From: Paenibacillus planticolens
GTDB lineage: Bacteria > Bacillota > Bacilli > Paenibacillales > NBRC-103111
DNA length: 64,000 nt
Reading direction: 5' to 3'
Assembly: GCF_013141725.1 (NCBI RefSeq)
Contig: NZ_WHNZ01000079.1
Location: forward strand, 46,380 to 110,379
In this document: in pieces, positions 43,490 to 51,960 of the stretch
Position numbering within the stretch: the first letter of the stretch is position 1
Layout: each line of letters starts with the position of its first letter
Translations under genes and position numbers: made by a program
The notes under the pieces: generated by a model
The model's database searches: none
What the model saw: the letters and a program-made list of their open reading frames with translations, nothing else
Told to the model about the DNA's origin: nothing

Positions 43490-44929
43490 CTATTCGTGGT
43501 GGGAATCTTGCGTCTCACGCTGACTGCGGCGGCGGGCCACACCTGATTCATAGGCGGCTTCCATTACCGCTTCGCGCACTTTTTCAACGACTGCATGGTT
43601 GAATACGCTCGGAATAATGTAATATTCATTCAGCTCATCTTCATTTACCACAGAAGCAATCGCTTTAGCAGCGGCAAGCTTCATTTCCTGCGTGATACGG
43701 GAAGCACGGCAATCCAACACGCCGCGGAAAATCCCCGGGAAGCAAAGCACATTATTAATTTGGTTCGGATAATCCGAGCGGCCTGTCGCCATTACGCGTA
43801 CATATGGCTCCGCCTCTTCCGGCGTAATTTCTGGTGTCGGGTTAGCCATGGCGAAAACGATCGGATCAACAGCCATTCTCTTCACATCGTCGGCTTTAAG
43901 CACGCCCGGGCCCGAAAGACCGATAAAAATATCAGCATCGGCAATCACATCAGACAAGGTGCCTTTTTGTGAAAAAGGATTCGTATTGTTCGCATACCAG
44001 TCCCAAGCAGAATTCGTATAGCTTTCTCCGCGGACAATCGCGCCTTGACGATCTACGCCTACAACGTTGGTGACGCCAGCAGCAAGCAGCATTTTGGTAC
44101 AAGCAATTCCTGCCGCACCGATACCCGTGATGACTACTTTACAATCCTCCAGCTTCTTGCCTACCAACTTGACTGCGTTAAGCAAGCCTGCAAGAATAAC
44201 GACCGCAGTTCCGTGCTGGTCATCATGGAATACAGGAATATCCAACTCATTAATTAATCGTTCTTCAATCTCAAAACAACGCGGCGAGGAGATATCCTCC
44301 AGATTAATGCCGCCGAACGCAGGTGCGATTGCTTTCACGGTACGGATAATCTCTTCTGTATCCTGTGTATCGAGACAGATCGGGAACGCATCAACGCCCG
44401 CCATTTGCTTGAACAGCATGGCTTTCCCTTCCATTACAGGCATCGCCGCTTCCGGTCCGATGTTGCCCAGCCCAAGTACCGCGGTCCCGTCGGATACGAC
44501 AGCAACCGTATTTCGTTTAATCGTTAACGAGTGCGCTTTAGCCGGATCTTCATGAATCGCCATACAAACACGGGCGACTCCCGGCGTATATACACGGGAC
44601 AGATCGTCCCGATTTTTAATCGGCATTTTCGGAGTGACTTCAATTTTGCCGCCCAAATGCATAAGGAACGTTTGGTCGGAGACATTAATTAGCCGAACAC
44701 CGGGAATTCCCTTTAATACTGCAACAATAGCTTCGGTATGTTCCGGGTCGCTTACTTGAACGGTAATATCCCGTGTTGTTGTTGTTTTGCTGGCTCGCGT
44801 TACGTCAACCGCGACGATATCGCCTCCTGCATCGCCTATGGCTGTAGCAATTTTCCCAAATGTGACTGTTTCTTTATGTATTTCCAAACGCACAATCACG
44901 CTTGTGCCTCCACCATTTAATCCTGCCAT
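43490..44929 (-). CDS. NAD-type malic enzyme with N-terminal ACT domain
   Basis: 479 residues. Oxidative decarboxylation of malate to pyruvate. Residues 8-85 form an ACT regulatory domain (VIVRLEIH, GDIVAVDVTRAS, ITVQVSDPEH). The enzyme follows: SRVYTPGVARVCMAI, SDGTAVLGLGNIGPEAAMPVMEGKA (as SDGTAVLGLGN), the metal site EDISSPRCFEIE, HDDQHGTAVV, the NAD fold VITGIGAAGIACTKML, and AMANPTPEITPEEA. Start ATG 44929 after TAGGAGTG. A SigA promoter is visible at 44976-45004. The ACT domain implies allosteric control by an amino acid or other small ligand. Confidence 0.93.
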   Translation of the reverse strand: MAGLNGGGTSVIVRLEIHKETVTFGKIATAIGDAGGDIVAVDVTRASKTTTTRDITVQVSDPEHTEAIVAVLKGIPGVRLINVSDQTFLMHLGGKIEVTPKMPIKNRDDLSRVYTPGVARVCMAIHEDPAKAHSLTIKRNTVAVVSDGTAVLGLGNIGPEAAMPVMEGKAMLFKQMAGVDAFPICLDTQDTEEIIRTVKAIAPAFGGINLEDISSPRCFEIEERLINELDIPVFHDDQHGTAVVILAGLLNAVKLVGKKLEDCKVVITGIGAAGIACTKMLLAAGVTNVVGVDRQGAIVRGESYTNSAWDWYANNTNPFSQKGTLSDVIADADIFIGLSGPGVLKADDVKRMAVDPIVFAMANPTPEITPEEAEPYVRVMATGRSDYPNQINNVLCFPGIFRGVLDCRASRITQEMKLAAAKAIASVVNEDELNEYYIIPSVFNHAVVEKVREAVMEAAYESGVARRRSQRETQDSHHE

Positions 44930-44975
44930 TTCGGGATCACTCCTACAATAAAATGATTAATTGACCACATGTTAG

Positions 44976-45004
44976 ATCATAGCATACTCTGACAACCATG
45001 CCAA
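44976..45004 (-). promoter_or_regulatory. SigA-type promoter of malic enzyme gene
   Basis: Minus strand: TTGGCA, 17 bases, TATGAT, then about 40 bases of leader to the AGGAG site. Confidence 0.5.
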
Positions 45005-45006
45005 AA

Positions 45007-46509
45007 TCATTTTGGTGATTTTGTGACAATTTCATATGCCTCACTCAGAACGGCAACGCCGAGGCGTATCTCCTCTTCCGTGAGATGGGCAAACCCAAAG
45101 CATGCCCCGGCTTTGCCTTCGGGGATGCCGTAGGAGCCGGCATCGCTCCATGTGACGCCGGCTTTACGGCACTCAGCTGCATAAGCGGCATAAGTGCGGG
45201 CGTCTCCCCGCCACCAGCCGAACAGATGCAGCCCCGCATCACTCTCCACCCATTCGAAGAGGGTGGAGAGCCGCTCCTGCAGCAGCGCTTGCAGGAGCAA
45301 GAACTTGCTCGCGTACACCCGCCGCATGCGCCGCAGGTGCCGCTCGTAGCCGCCGCTCGCCATGAAAGCGGCGAGCGAGCGCTGTTCGAGCAGCCCCGAA
45401 GGGTGCGGCTCGTATAGCCGCTTCGCGGCCACAAAAGCGTCGTGCAGCGCCTCCGGCAGCACGACATATCCGATGCGCAGGTCCTGCAGCATCGTTTTGG
45501 AAAAGGTGCCGATGTAGACCACTCGGCCCTCCTGGTCCAGCACCTTGAGCGGCTCAATCGGCCGCCCGCGGTGCCTGAACTCGCTGTCATAGTCGTCTTC
45601 GACGATGACAGCGCCCTGCTCCGCCGCCCAGCCCAGCAGCTGCTGGCGGCGCTCCAGGCCCAGCACCGCCCCCGTAGGGAACTGGCGGCTGGGCGTCACG
45701 AAAAGCAGCCGTGCGTTCCACGGCTGCGGGACAAGCCCCTGCCCATCCACATCCGCGTGGATGGGCACCCCGCCGGCCGCCAGCACAGCGCGGCTGGCGC
45801 CTTGGTAACCCGGGCGCTCCACGATGACGGGATCGCCTTCGTTCACGAGCACCTGGGTCAGCAGCGCGATCGCTTGCATCGACCCGTTCACGATGACGAT
45901 GCGCTCTGGCGGTGCATCGATGCCGCGCATCCGCCTAAGGTGCTGTGCGATCGCTTCGCGAAGCGCATAATGCCCCTCGGCGACGTAAGCCTCTTCCTGC
46001 GGCGACTCCGTCATCCGCCGCACCTGCTCATACATCCCGCGGTTCCACAGCTCCCGCTGGAACTCATCCAAGTGCGGCCGACCCATCACAAACGAAATCT
46101 CTCTCAGTTGCTCTCGCTCTTGCTCTTGCTCCTGCTCCTGCCCTAGCTCTCTCCTCTGCCCGCGCCCACGCCAATCCCGCTCCGCCTCACAAACCCGCAC
46201 CCCCCAGTCTGAAAGCCGAATATCCTTCCCCTTATACGGCTGCCGTTTCTCCTGCTCCCCGCTGTAGACGACAAAAGTTCCTTTACCAACTTCAGCCTGC
46301 AAATACCCTTCAGCAATCAGCATATCGTAGACCTGATTAACCGTTCCCCGCGACAGCCCATATAGAGCAGCCAACTCGCGGCTCGATGGGAGCTTCGTAT
46401 CGCAGTGCAGTTTATTCGCCAGGATGCTGTCATGCAGAGCATGATACAGAGCGGCATATTTGCCTGCATACTGATTTCGATAGGCGTGATAAGGGATGTG
46501 AAACTCCAT
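45007..46509 (-). CDS. MocR/PdxR-type GntR regulator with aminotransferase domain
   Basis: 500 residues. Residues 10-80: winged helix (KLPSSRELAALYGLSRGTVNQVYDML given as SRELAALYGLSRGTV), then a linker with GQEQEQEQEREQ at about 125. Residues 150-490: a class I aminotransferase-like domain with IVNGSMQAIAL, ERPGYQGA, VTPSRQFPTG, EDDYDSEFRH and the PLP lysine in GTFSKTMLQDLRIGY. Such regulators bind PLP or a PLP-amino acid adduct and control vitamin B6 or amino-acid genes, often divergent ones. Start ATG 46509 after GGAAGGAGGAG. The 45100-46000 part is notably GC-richer than its neighbours. Confidence 0.9.
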   Translation of the reverse strand: MEFHIPYHAYRNQYAGKYAALYHALHDSILANKLHCDTKLPSSRELAALYGLSRGTVNQVYDMLIAEGYLQAEVGKGTFVVYSGEQEKRQPYKGKDIRLSDWGVRVCEAERDWRGRGQRRELGQEQEQEQEREQLREISFVMGRPHLDEFQRELWNRGMYEQVRRMTESPQEEAYVAEGHYALREAIAQHLRRMRGIDAPPERIVIVNGSMQAIALLTQVLVNEGDPVIVERPGYQGASRAVLAAGGVPIHADVDGQGLVPQPWNARLLFVTPSRQFPTGAVLGLERRQQLLGWAAEQGAVIVEDDYDSEFRHRGRPIEPLKVLDQEGRVVYIGTFSKTMLQDLRIGYVVLPEALHDAFVAAKRLYEPHPSGLLEQRSLAAFMASGGYERHLRRMRRVYASKFLLLQALLQERLSTLFEWVESDAGLHLFGWWRGDARTYAAYAAECRKAGVTWSDAGSYGIPEGKAGACFGFAHLTEEEIRLGVAVLSEAYEIVTKSPK

Positions 46510-46531
46510 ACTTACTCCTCCTTCCTCGTTT

Positions 46532-46580
46532 AATTGGTATACAAAAAGACGCACAAATTGGATCTTTTTATTACTCCAAT
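46532..46580. promoter_or_regulatory. Possible MocR operator repeats
   Basis: AATTGGTAT (46532) and AATTGGATC (46556) are direct repeats 24 bases apart, and CTCCAAT (46573) is a partial inverted copy. They lie between the divergent MocR and GNAT genes. MocR proteins often bind direct repeats, but the assignment is tentative. Confidence 0.3.
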
Positions 46581-46640
46581 ATTCTATTATGCTAACTAAA
46601 ATCTCATATATCTGACACTTTGACAAGGAGAATTATGCCA

Positions 46641-47231
46641 ATGAATTTCCAGCCTATCCTTTTAGAAGGAACACAAGTCGTTCTGCTGCCCATGCAGGAA
46701 TCCCACATTAGCGGTCTTGCAGAGGCAGCCTCGGATCCCGCCATCTTTGCTTACATGACCCCGCTGCTTCACCTTTCAGCTGTTGAACAGTTTGTCCGTC
46801 AAGCACTCGATGAGCAAAAAGCAGGTCTGGGCATTCCTTACACCGTCTATGACAAACAAACCGACACCTTCGTCGGCAGCACGCGTCTATTCGATTATTC
46901 TTCCGCCAATCGCCACGTAGAGATCGGGCATACCTGGTACAACCCCCGTGTGTGGCGGACTAGAATTAATACCGAATGCAAGTATTTGCTGCTGCAGCAT
47001 TGCTTCGAAACTTTAGATCTGCTGCGTGTTCAAATCAAAACAGACCTGAGAAACGAGCGCTCCCAAGCGGCAATTATGCGTTTAGGCGCCCAAAAAGAAG
47101 GCGTACTCCGCCAACATCGCGTGCTTCATGACGGCTTTGTGCGAGACACGGTCATGTTCAGCATCATTGCTTGCGAATGGCCGGATGTGAAGCTGCGGTT
47201 AGAGGGATTTTTAAATCAGGTGCGGGTCTAG
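46641..47231 (+). CDS. GNAT family N-acetyltransferase (RimJ/L-like)
   Basis: 196 residues. Acetyl-CoA-dependent acetyltransferase: VVLLPMQESHISGLAEA, GSTRLFDYSSANRHVEIGHTW (as VEIGHTW), a degenerate acetyl-CoA loop RTRINTECKYLLLQHCFE, the RNERSQAAIMRLGAQKEG motif typical of RimJ/RimL-type enzymes, and the RQHRVLHDGFVRDTVMFSII end. ATG 46641 is ten bases from AAGGAG; ATG 46635 (two residues longer) is only four bases away. Divergent from the MocR regulator, so it may be a target. The acceptor, protein or small molecule, is unknown. Confidence 0.85.
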   Translation: MNFQPILLEGTQVVLLPMQESHISGLAEAASDPAIFAYMTPLLHLSAVEQFVRQALDEQKAGLGIPYTVYDKQTDTFVGSTRLFDYSSANRHVEIGHTWYNPRVWRTRINTECKYLLLQHCFETLDLLRVQIKTDLRNERSQAAIMRLGAQKEGVLRQHRVLHDGFVRDTVMFSIIACEWPDVKLRLEGFLNQVRV

Positions 47232-47271
47232 ATTAAGAAGCAATCATTTCCAAAAATAATTGTTTCACGCC

Positions 47272-47300
47272 GTGACGTACGTAAGCATAAGTGGTATAAT
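47272..47300 (+). promoter_or_regulatory. SigA-type promoter of the aminotransferase gene
   Basis: GTGACG, 17 bases, TATAAT (perfect -10), 40 bases before the ATG at 47340. Confidence 0.55.
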
Positions 47301-47339
47301 AACTGCAAAAAATGAATAGCTCATTGGAAGGAATGACCC

Positions 47340-48656
47340 ATGCTTATGAATCCTCTGGCAAGACAGTTAAACGAGACCCTGGAACGTGAAAATTCTCACG
47401 TATTTGACATGCTTTCTGCATTAGGTAAATCGATTTACTTCCCGAAAGAAGGCATTCTCAGCCAATCTGCTGAAGCTAAGGCAAAAGCCAAGAAATACAA
47501 TGCGACAATCGGCATTGCCATCGAGAACGGTCAGCCGATGCATTTGAAGGTCATTCAAGATACTCTCTCCACCTACGCACCAAAAGATATATACGAATAC
47601 GCGCCGCCAGCCGGCAAGCCCGAGCTTCGAACGGCATGGCGCAAAAAGATGCTCGAAGAAAACCCTGAAATCGGCAGCAAACTGATCGGCAACCCGATCG
47701 TAACGAATGCATTGACGCACGGCCTCAGCATTGCCGCTGACCTGTTCGCAGATGTTGGGGACGCCGTGATTATTCCGGACAAAAACTGGGAAAATTACGA
47801 GCTCACATTCGAAATCCGCCGCGGCGCGAAAATTGTGAACTACCCGCTATACAACGAGGATCAAAGATTTAATGCCGCCGGCCTCCGCGATGCGCTGCTC
47901 GCTCAGCAATCCAAAGGCAAAGCGATCGTTGTCTTGAACTTCCCGAACAATCCAACGGGCTACACGCCTGGGGCTGAAGAAGGCAATGAAATTGCAGCTG
48001 CCATCAAAGAAGCTGCTGAAGCCGGAATCAACGTCGTGGTGCTGACAGACGATGCTTACTTCGGACTTTTCTTCGAAGGCTCGCTGCACGAGTCTTTGTT
48101 CGGTAAATTAGCGGACATTCACCCGCGCGTGCTTGCGGTCAAAATCGACGGAGCTACCAAAGAAGAGTACGTCTGGGGCTTCCGCGTCGGTTTCGTCACG
48201 TATGCCGGCCAAAGCGAAGCGCTGCTTAGCGCTCTGGAACAAAAAACGATGGGCATCATCCGGGCAACGATCTCCAGCGGCCCTCACCCATCCCAAACGT
48301 TCGTGCTTCATGCGCTTAACTCCCCTGAGTTCAATCAGCAGAAGCAAGAGAAGTATGAGATTATGAAAGGCCGCGCTAACCGTACGAAGTCCATTTTGGA
48401 CTCCGGCAAGTTCGATGATGCATGGGGCTACTACCCATTCAACTCCGGATATTTCATGTGCTTAAAGCTCAAAACCGTTGATGCCGAAACATTGCGTGTG
48501 CACTTGCTGAACCAGCATGGCGTTGGCACCATCGCGCTAGGAACGACCGACCTCCGCGTCGCTTTCTCTTGTATCGAAGAAGGCAGCCTGGAAGAGCTGT
48601 TCAACCTCATTTATCAAAGCGTTAAAGAAATAGAAACCGTCTCGGCCAGCAAATAA
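47340..48656 (+). CDS. PLP-dependent aminotransferase, class I/II
   Basis: 438 residues, fold type I. NYATxGIA-like start (YNATIGIAIENGQPM), NPIVTNALTHGLSI, PDKNWENYELTF, VVLNFPNNPTGYTPG, LTDDAYFGLFFE and the Schiff-base region KIDGATKEEYVWGFRVGF, with the lysine after GAT. The C-terminal ALGTTDLRVAFSCIEE holds the substrate-binding Arg. An unusual feature is EEY between the lysine and the VWGFRVG block. Substrate unknown; aromatic or alanine-type transaminases are nearest in style. Start ATG 47340 after GGAAGGAATG. Own promoter and terminator. Confidence 0.88.
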   Translation: MLMNPLARQLNETLERENSHVFDMLSALGKSIYFPKEGILSQSAEAKAKAKKYNATIGIAIENGQPMHLKVIQDTLSTYAPKDIYEYAPPAGKPELRTAWRKKMLEENPEIGSKLIGNPIVTNALTHGLSIAADLFADVGDAVIIPDKNWENYELTFEIRRGAKIVNYPLYNEDQRFNAAGLRDALLAQQSKGKAIVVLNFPNNPTGYTPGAEEGNEIAAAIKEAAEAGINVVVLTDDAYFGLFFEGSLHESLFGKLADIHPRVLAVKIDGATKEEYVWGFRVGFVTYAGQSEALLSALEQKTMGIIRATISSGPHPSQTFVLHALNSPEFNQQKQEKYEIMKGRANRTKSILDSGKFDDAWGYYPFNSGYFMCLKLKTVDAETLRVHLLNQHGVGTIALGTTDLRVAFSCIEEGSLEELFNLIYQSVKEIETVSASK

Positions 48657-48665
48657 CCGAACGAC

Positions 48666-48714
48666 AAAAGGCTGTCTCAATGGGTCTGAAATGACCTATG
48701 AGCAGCCTTTTTTT
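48666..48714 (+). terminator. Terminator of the aminotransferase gene
   Basis: AAGGCTGTCTCA...GGTC, loop, GACC...TGAGCAGCCTT, then TTTTTC; a long stem with one internal bulge. Confidence 0.88.
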
Positions 48715-48748
48715 CGTATGCTGTTATTCAACATCTTGCGATCGTCAT

Positions 48749-48952
48749 TTAACCTGCTTCCGGATCAAGATGAAAATAATAAAGTTCTAATGCTACAGGT
48801 GATAGAGGATAGAAAGCTGTTTCGCCATACTCGTCGTGTTCTGTTCGTTCCTGCCGGTTCGCCATAACTTTCTGAAAGTCGTAAGGACGTTGGCGTGAAA
48901 AATGTTTAAAATTTTTTCTCTCGAACTCCATCGAAGATGCCAAACTGCTCAT
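48749..48952 (-). CDS. Small hypothetical protein
   Basis: 67 residues, not recognised. Starts at ATG 48952 because GGGAGAGACGG lies just upstream; a longer form to 48979 is open. The protein is hydrophilic with many charged and aromatic residues (FERKNFKHFSRQRPYDFQKVM, RTEHDEYGETAFYPLSPVALELYYFHLDPEAG given as the blocks FKHFSRQRPYDF and ALELYYFHLDPE). No signal or membrane segment. Upstream is a very AT-rich stretch suited to a promoter. It stands alone between two terminators' reach. Confidence 0.55.
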   Translation of the reverse strand: MSSLASSMEFERKNFKHFSRQRPYDFQKVMANRQERTEHDEYGETAFYPLSPVALELYYFHLDPEAG

Positions 48953-49164
48953 TACCGTCTCTCCCTTCACTCTTGCCAATGTATTATTACATTCATTAAT
49001 ATATTATATATTGTATAACAAAATAATTACACTGTGCAATAATAAAATGTGAAATTTTTAATTATTATATAACATTAAACTTCCGACTTCGCTGCCATTC
49101 TTCCGTTTTATTCTGTGCAGACATCCTTTAAAAAAATGTTACATCTATTTTGTTACCTGGCACC

Positions 49165-49192
49165 TTGCATTTAGTCGTATTTAACTTACAAT
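49165..49192 (+). promoter_or_regulatory. SigA-type promoter of the 49229 gene
   Basis: TTGCAT, 16 bases, TACAAT, followed by GGGAGGTG and ATG 49229. Confidence 0.45.
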
Positions 49193-49228
49193 AAATGACG
49201 AAGCAAAAATTTGGGAGGTGTACGCCAC

Positions 49229-49636
49229 ATGGCCAAAACATTTTTAAAAATTGCTGCGATTTATATCACGCTAGGTGTTCTGCTGGGAATGACGATGGGT
49301 ATCATTCAAGATTTCAGACTCGCCTCGGTCCATGCGCACGTGAATTTGTTGGGTTGGGTATCCATGGCGATATTCGGTCTCATCTATCACTTTTATCCGC
49401 ACGCCGCAGAAACACGATTAGCTAAGCTTCATTTCTGGTTGCACAACATAGGCCTGCCTGTTATGCAGGGCGGACTCGCAATCGAGCTTATTTCCGGCAA
49501 TTCAGCCATGCTCCCTATCGTCATTGTCAGTTCCTTGGTCGTCGTTATCGGCATTATCCTCTTTACCATTAACTTGTTCCTGCAGCTTGGAAGCGCCAAT
49601 GTGAAACAAGCAAAGGCAAAAGATGTGACCATATAA
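49229..49636 (+). CDS. Small heme-copper-oxidase subunit I-like membrane protein
   Basis: 135 residues with four membrane helices (about 7-27, 38-60, 72-92, 97-120). The segment VHAHVNLLGWVSMAIFGLIYHFYP resembles the helix of CcoN/NorB-type oxidases that carries a low-spin heme histidine (key residues H-A-H and G-W). The protein is far too short for a catalytic subunit and lacks the copper ligands. Similar short proteins in Bacillales are often labelled cytochrome c oxidase. It may be a heme-binding membrane protein of respiration or NO sensing. ATG 49229 follows GGGAGGTG; single gene with promoter and terminator. Confidence 0.75.
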   Translation: MAKTFLKIAAIYITLGVLLGMTMGIIQDFRLASVHAHVNLLGWVSMAIFGLIYHFYPHAAETRLAKLHFWLHNIGLPVMQGGLAIELISGNSAMLPIVIVSSLVVVIGIILFTINLFLQLGSANVKQAKAKDVTI

Positions 49637-49652
49637 ACATCTTCATACACAC

Positions 49653-49692
49653 AAAACCTCGTCATTCTCTTCCGGAATGACGAGGTTTTTTT
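49653..49692. terminator. Bidirectional terminator
   Basis: AAAACCTCGTCATTC, loop, GGAATGACGAGGTTTT with T-runs both ways. The minus-strand arm encodes the last residues (KPRHSGRE) of the histidine kinase. Confidence 0.92.
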
Positions 49693-51158
49693 ATACTAGT
49701 TTCAATATAAATAGGCAACCATATCTTAAAGACAGAGCCTCTACCTTTATAACTAGTGACTTCAACGGTTCCGTCATGCTCATCTAATATCCATTTTGCA
49801 ATCGATAACCCTAATCCGGTTCCTGGGGTTTTTCCTCTAGAAGAGTCTGCGCGGTAAAATCTATCAAAAATGTGGATTAATTCGTCACTATCCATTCCTA
49901 TGCCGGTATCCTTAATAATTAATCCTATCCTGTTCCCATTTCTTTCAAATTCCATTTTTACATACCCTTGATACGTAAACTTAAAAGCATTATCGATAAA
50001 AATGAATAATAACTGTTGCATATAATCCCTGTAGGCTAAGATGTATACCCCCAGCAATGATTCTATATTTTCTACTGTCCAATCAACTGTTTTTGGAATA
50101 AACTCAGACTTTCTTACCACTGTTTCAACAATAGGTTGTAATTCATAAACTTCTTTGTTTATCTGAAGACCTCCATCAGCTCTCGCCAGTGACAAAAGAT
50201 CGTTCACAAGTCTCCCCATTCTTCTTGACTCGTCTGTAATATCATTCAGTGCTTCTAAAGAAATTTCGATTTCTTCTCTTTCAGGTAGATCACACAGTTT
50301 TTCATGCAAAGATTTCATCAGTTTAATAAGAAATTCAGCATTTCCATTAATAGTTGTAAGTGGTGTCCTAAGCTCATGGGAGGCATCGGCAACAAACTTT
50401 CTTTGAGTGGCTGATGATTGTTCCAATTCACCATAAATTGAGTCTATACGTTGAAGCATGCTATTCATCGTTTCACTTAGTAATCCAATTTCATCCTGTG
50501 GACCTTTATAATTTATCCTTGTTGAAAAGTCTTCACTATTTTTAATGTTTTTTGTTGCATTTATTAAAAAATACATTGGTTTTAAGGCTCTTTTAGAAAA
50601 AAGCCACCCCATAAACATAGCAAGCAGCACCACAAAAACTGATAACATACAAAGTATCCATTGCAAACTAGAAAGGAAATTCCTTATAACACCGACGTTA
50701 TACGCAGCCTGTAGAACACCAACTAACTTTCCATTTAAGATCAGCGGATGATTGTATATTAAAAAAGGAGAGTTATGAATACTTACCGAGGAATAAAAAC
50801 CCTCTTTCTTCTTTTGTAAATCCTCCGTTGAAAATGGTAGATCAACATTCCATAAATTAGATGATTTTGTCTTGTAGCCACTAGTGATATTAGTTATCTG
50901 CATAAAAATACCCGAGCCAACTGTATCAAAATCATCAAGTCGGATAAATAAATTCCACCCATTAGGGGAAAGTTCTAATTGATAGGCTACATTCTTTTGT
51001 ATAAGATCAGTCTGGTTCCTTAGTGATTTTTTTAAATCATTAAATATATAAAATTGTAAAAAAAAGTAGAGTGCTATGCCAAAAACCAATAAGGCAAATC
51101 CCAAAATAGTTGAATAAAGCAAGGTTAGTCTTAAACGAATAGTCACTTGTTTTACCAC
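49662..51158 (-). CDS. Orphan sensor histidine kinase
   Basis: 498 residues. TM helix about 10-34, extracytoplasmic sensor 35-165, TM about 168-190, HAMP about 190-243, HisKA with FVADASHELRTPLTTINGN (phospho-His), then N box FIDNAFKF, G1 DTGIGMD, F box RFYRADSSR and G2 GTGLGLS. All catalytic boxes are intact. No response regulator is adjacent: upstream is a gap and a small minus-strand frame. The gene is clearly more AT-rich than its neighbours. The start is GTG 51158 with only a poor ribosome site (AAGGAAT 16 bases away), as expected if translation was once coupled to a lost regulator gene. Confidence 0.9.
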   Translation of the reverse strand: MVKQVTIRLRLTLLYSTILGFALLVFGIALYFFLQFYIFNDLKKSLRNQTDLIQKNVAYQLELSPNGWNLFIRLDDFDTVGSGIFMQITNITSGYKTKSSNLWNVDLPFSTEDLQKKKEGFYSSVSIHNSPFLIYNHPLILNGKLVGVLQAAYNVGVIRNFLSSLQWILCMLSVFVVLLAMFMGWLFSKRALKPMYFLINATKNIKNSEDFSTRINYKGPQDEIGLLSETMNSMLQRIDSIYGELEQSSATQRKFVADASHELRTPLTTINGNAEFLIKLMKSLHEKLCDLPEREEIEISLEALNDITDESRRMGRLVNDLLSLARADGGLQINKEVYELQPIVETVVRKSEFIPKTVDWTVENIESLLGVYILAYRDYMQQLLFIFIDNAFKFTYQGYVKMEFERNGNRIGLIIKDTGIGMDSDELIHIFDRFYRADSSRGKTPGTGLGLSIAKWILDEHDGTVEVTSYKGRGSVFKIWLPIYIETSIKKPRHSGRE

Positions 51159-51261
51159 ATCCAGATTACGACTTATTCCTTAATTATCCATATTTTGATT
51201 AATTTAATATTAATATAAAATGAATTTTTCCAGAATCGGGAGGATTATTTCTTTTTAAAAT

Positions 51262-51284
51262 AAAAAAAGCCCCTTTTTTGGGGA
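51262..51284 (-). terminator. Short terminator after the 51312 frame
   Basis: Minus strand: CCCC AAAAAA GGGG, then CTTTTTTT. A short stem but a good T-run, 28 bases after the stop of the small frame. Confidence 0.6.
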
Positions 51285-51311
51285 ACACTTCTGAGGATCG
51301 AATTGTTATAT

Positions 51312-51533
51312 TCAAAACATCATCTGGCACTGCGGCGGCAAAGTCACGACAAATATCGATTGACTGCGGGAAAATCGTTGGCTGCCCACTTGAACCTCAT
51401 TATCGTTGTATGCCTCCACAAGTCCCCCACCGGTCATTATGCCGTCCGTCAAGACCATCACGTATTGGCAAAACAACATGGCGTTATCAAACTCACAATC
51501 CAGATGAATCGCCCTCATGTGAATATCCCACAT
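51312..51533 (-). CDS. Possible small hypothetical protein
   Basis: 73 residues from ATG 51533, with GGAGGGG eight bases upstream and a terminator just after. It begins MWDIHMRAIHLDCEFDNAML and contains FCQYVMVLTDGIMTGGGLVEAYND and QSIFVVT blocks; alternation suggests an alpha/beta fold with no membrane segment. No family recognised. Support for it being real is the ribosome site, the terminator and protein-like composition. The higher GC content than the histidine kinase next door argues it is native. Confidence 0.5.
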   Translation of the reverse strand: MWDIHMRAIHLDCEFDNAMLFCQYVMVLTDGIMTGGGLVEAYNDNEVQVGSQRFSRSQSIFVVTLPPQCQMMF

Positions 51534-51650
51534 CCCGTTACGCCCCTCCCGCACGATCCCATATTTACGTATAAACTCCTATATTTTTCAATAGTTAAAG
51601 TATACCATCGGGCGAGTTACATAAAGGTTACAATCATTTTAAAAAACCTT

Positions 51651-51684
51651 AAAAAAACCATCAGGCAAGTTTCCCCCTGACGGT
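51651..51684 (-). terminator. Terminator of the dehydrogenase-tat operon
   Basis: Minus strand: ACCGTCAGG, loop, CCTGATGGT, then TTTTTTT. Placed beyond the repeat, about 280 bases after tatA. Confidence 0.7.
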
Positions 51685-51762
51685 CCTTTTAAGATTGACG
51701 TATACCCGCTTCGAGGATTTCCGCTTCATTTGCTGCCATCTCAACTTGAGATTCAACTGATG

Positions 51763-51942
51763 GGAACTCCATTCCCTTATTTCGGCGAAAAGCGTAATTT
51801 CGGGCACTCGAGGGGAAGTACAGGATCCTATTTCACATCAATCATCTAACTATCTGCTCGAAGTGGTAAAATAGCGGACTCTAGTTCCCTTCCCCTTGTC
51901 CAAAGGGCTGTTTCTAGCAAAATAGCGCCCTGTAGTTCCCCA
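51763..51942. repeat. Four-unit composite intergenic repeat
   Basis: Minus strand reads GGGGAACTACAGGGCGCTAT, then AGGGAACTAGAGTCCGCTAT, followed by two inverted copies (GAAATAGGATCCTGTACTTC and GAAATAAGGGAATGGAGTTC). Two head-to-tail units facing two degenerate inverted units form a large palindromic element. Confidence 0.65.
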
Positions 51943-51960
51943 TCTGCTTAGGTTCGCGCC

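Larger units (their letters stand above)
51534..51960. other. Gene-free interval with tat-operon terminator and composite repeat
   Basis: 427 bases. Holds the terminator at 51651-51684 and the four-unit repeat at 51763-51942. Nothing else supported; no frame with a ribosome site. Confidence 0.7.

Noticed and set aside
45442..46146. 234-residue plus-strand frame opposite the MocR gene
   Set aside because: Produced by the GC-rich opposite strand; MocR motifs are unambiguous.
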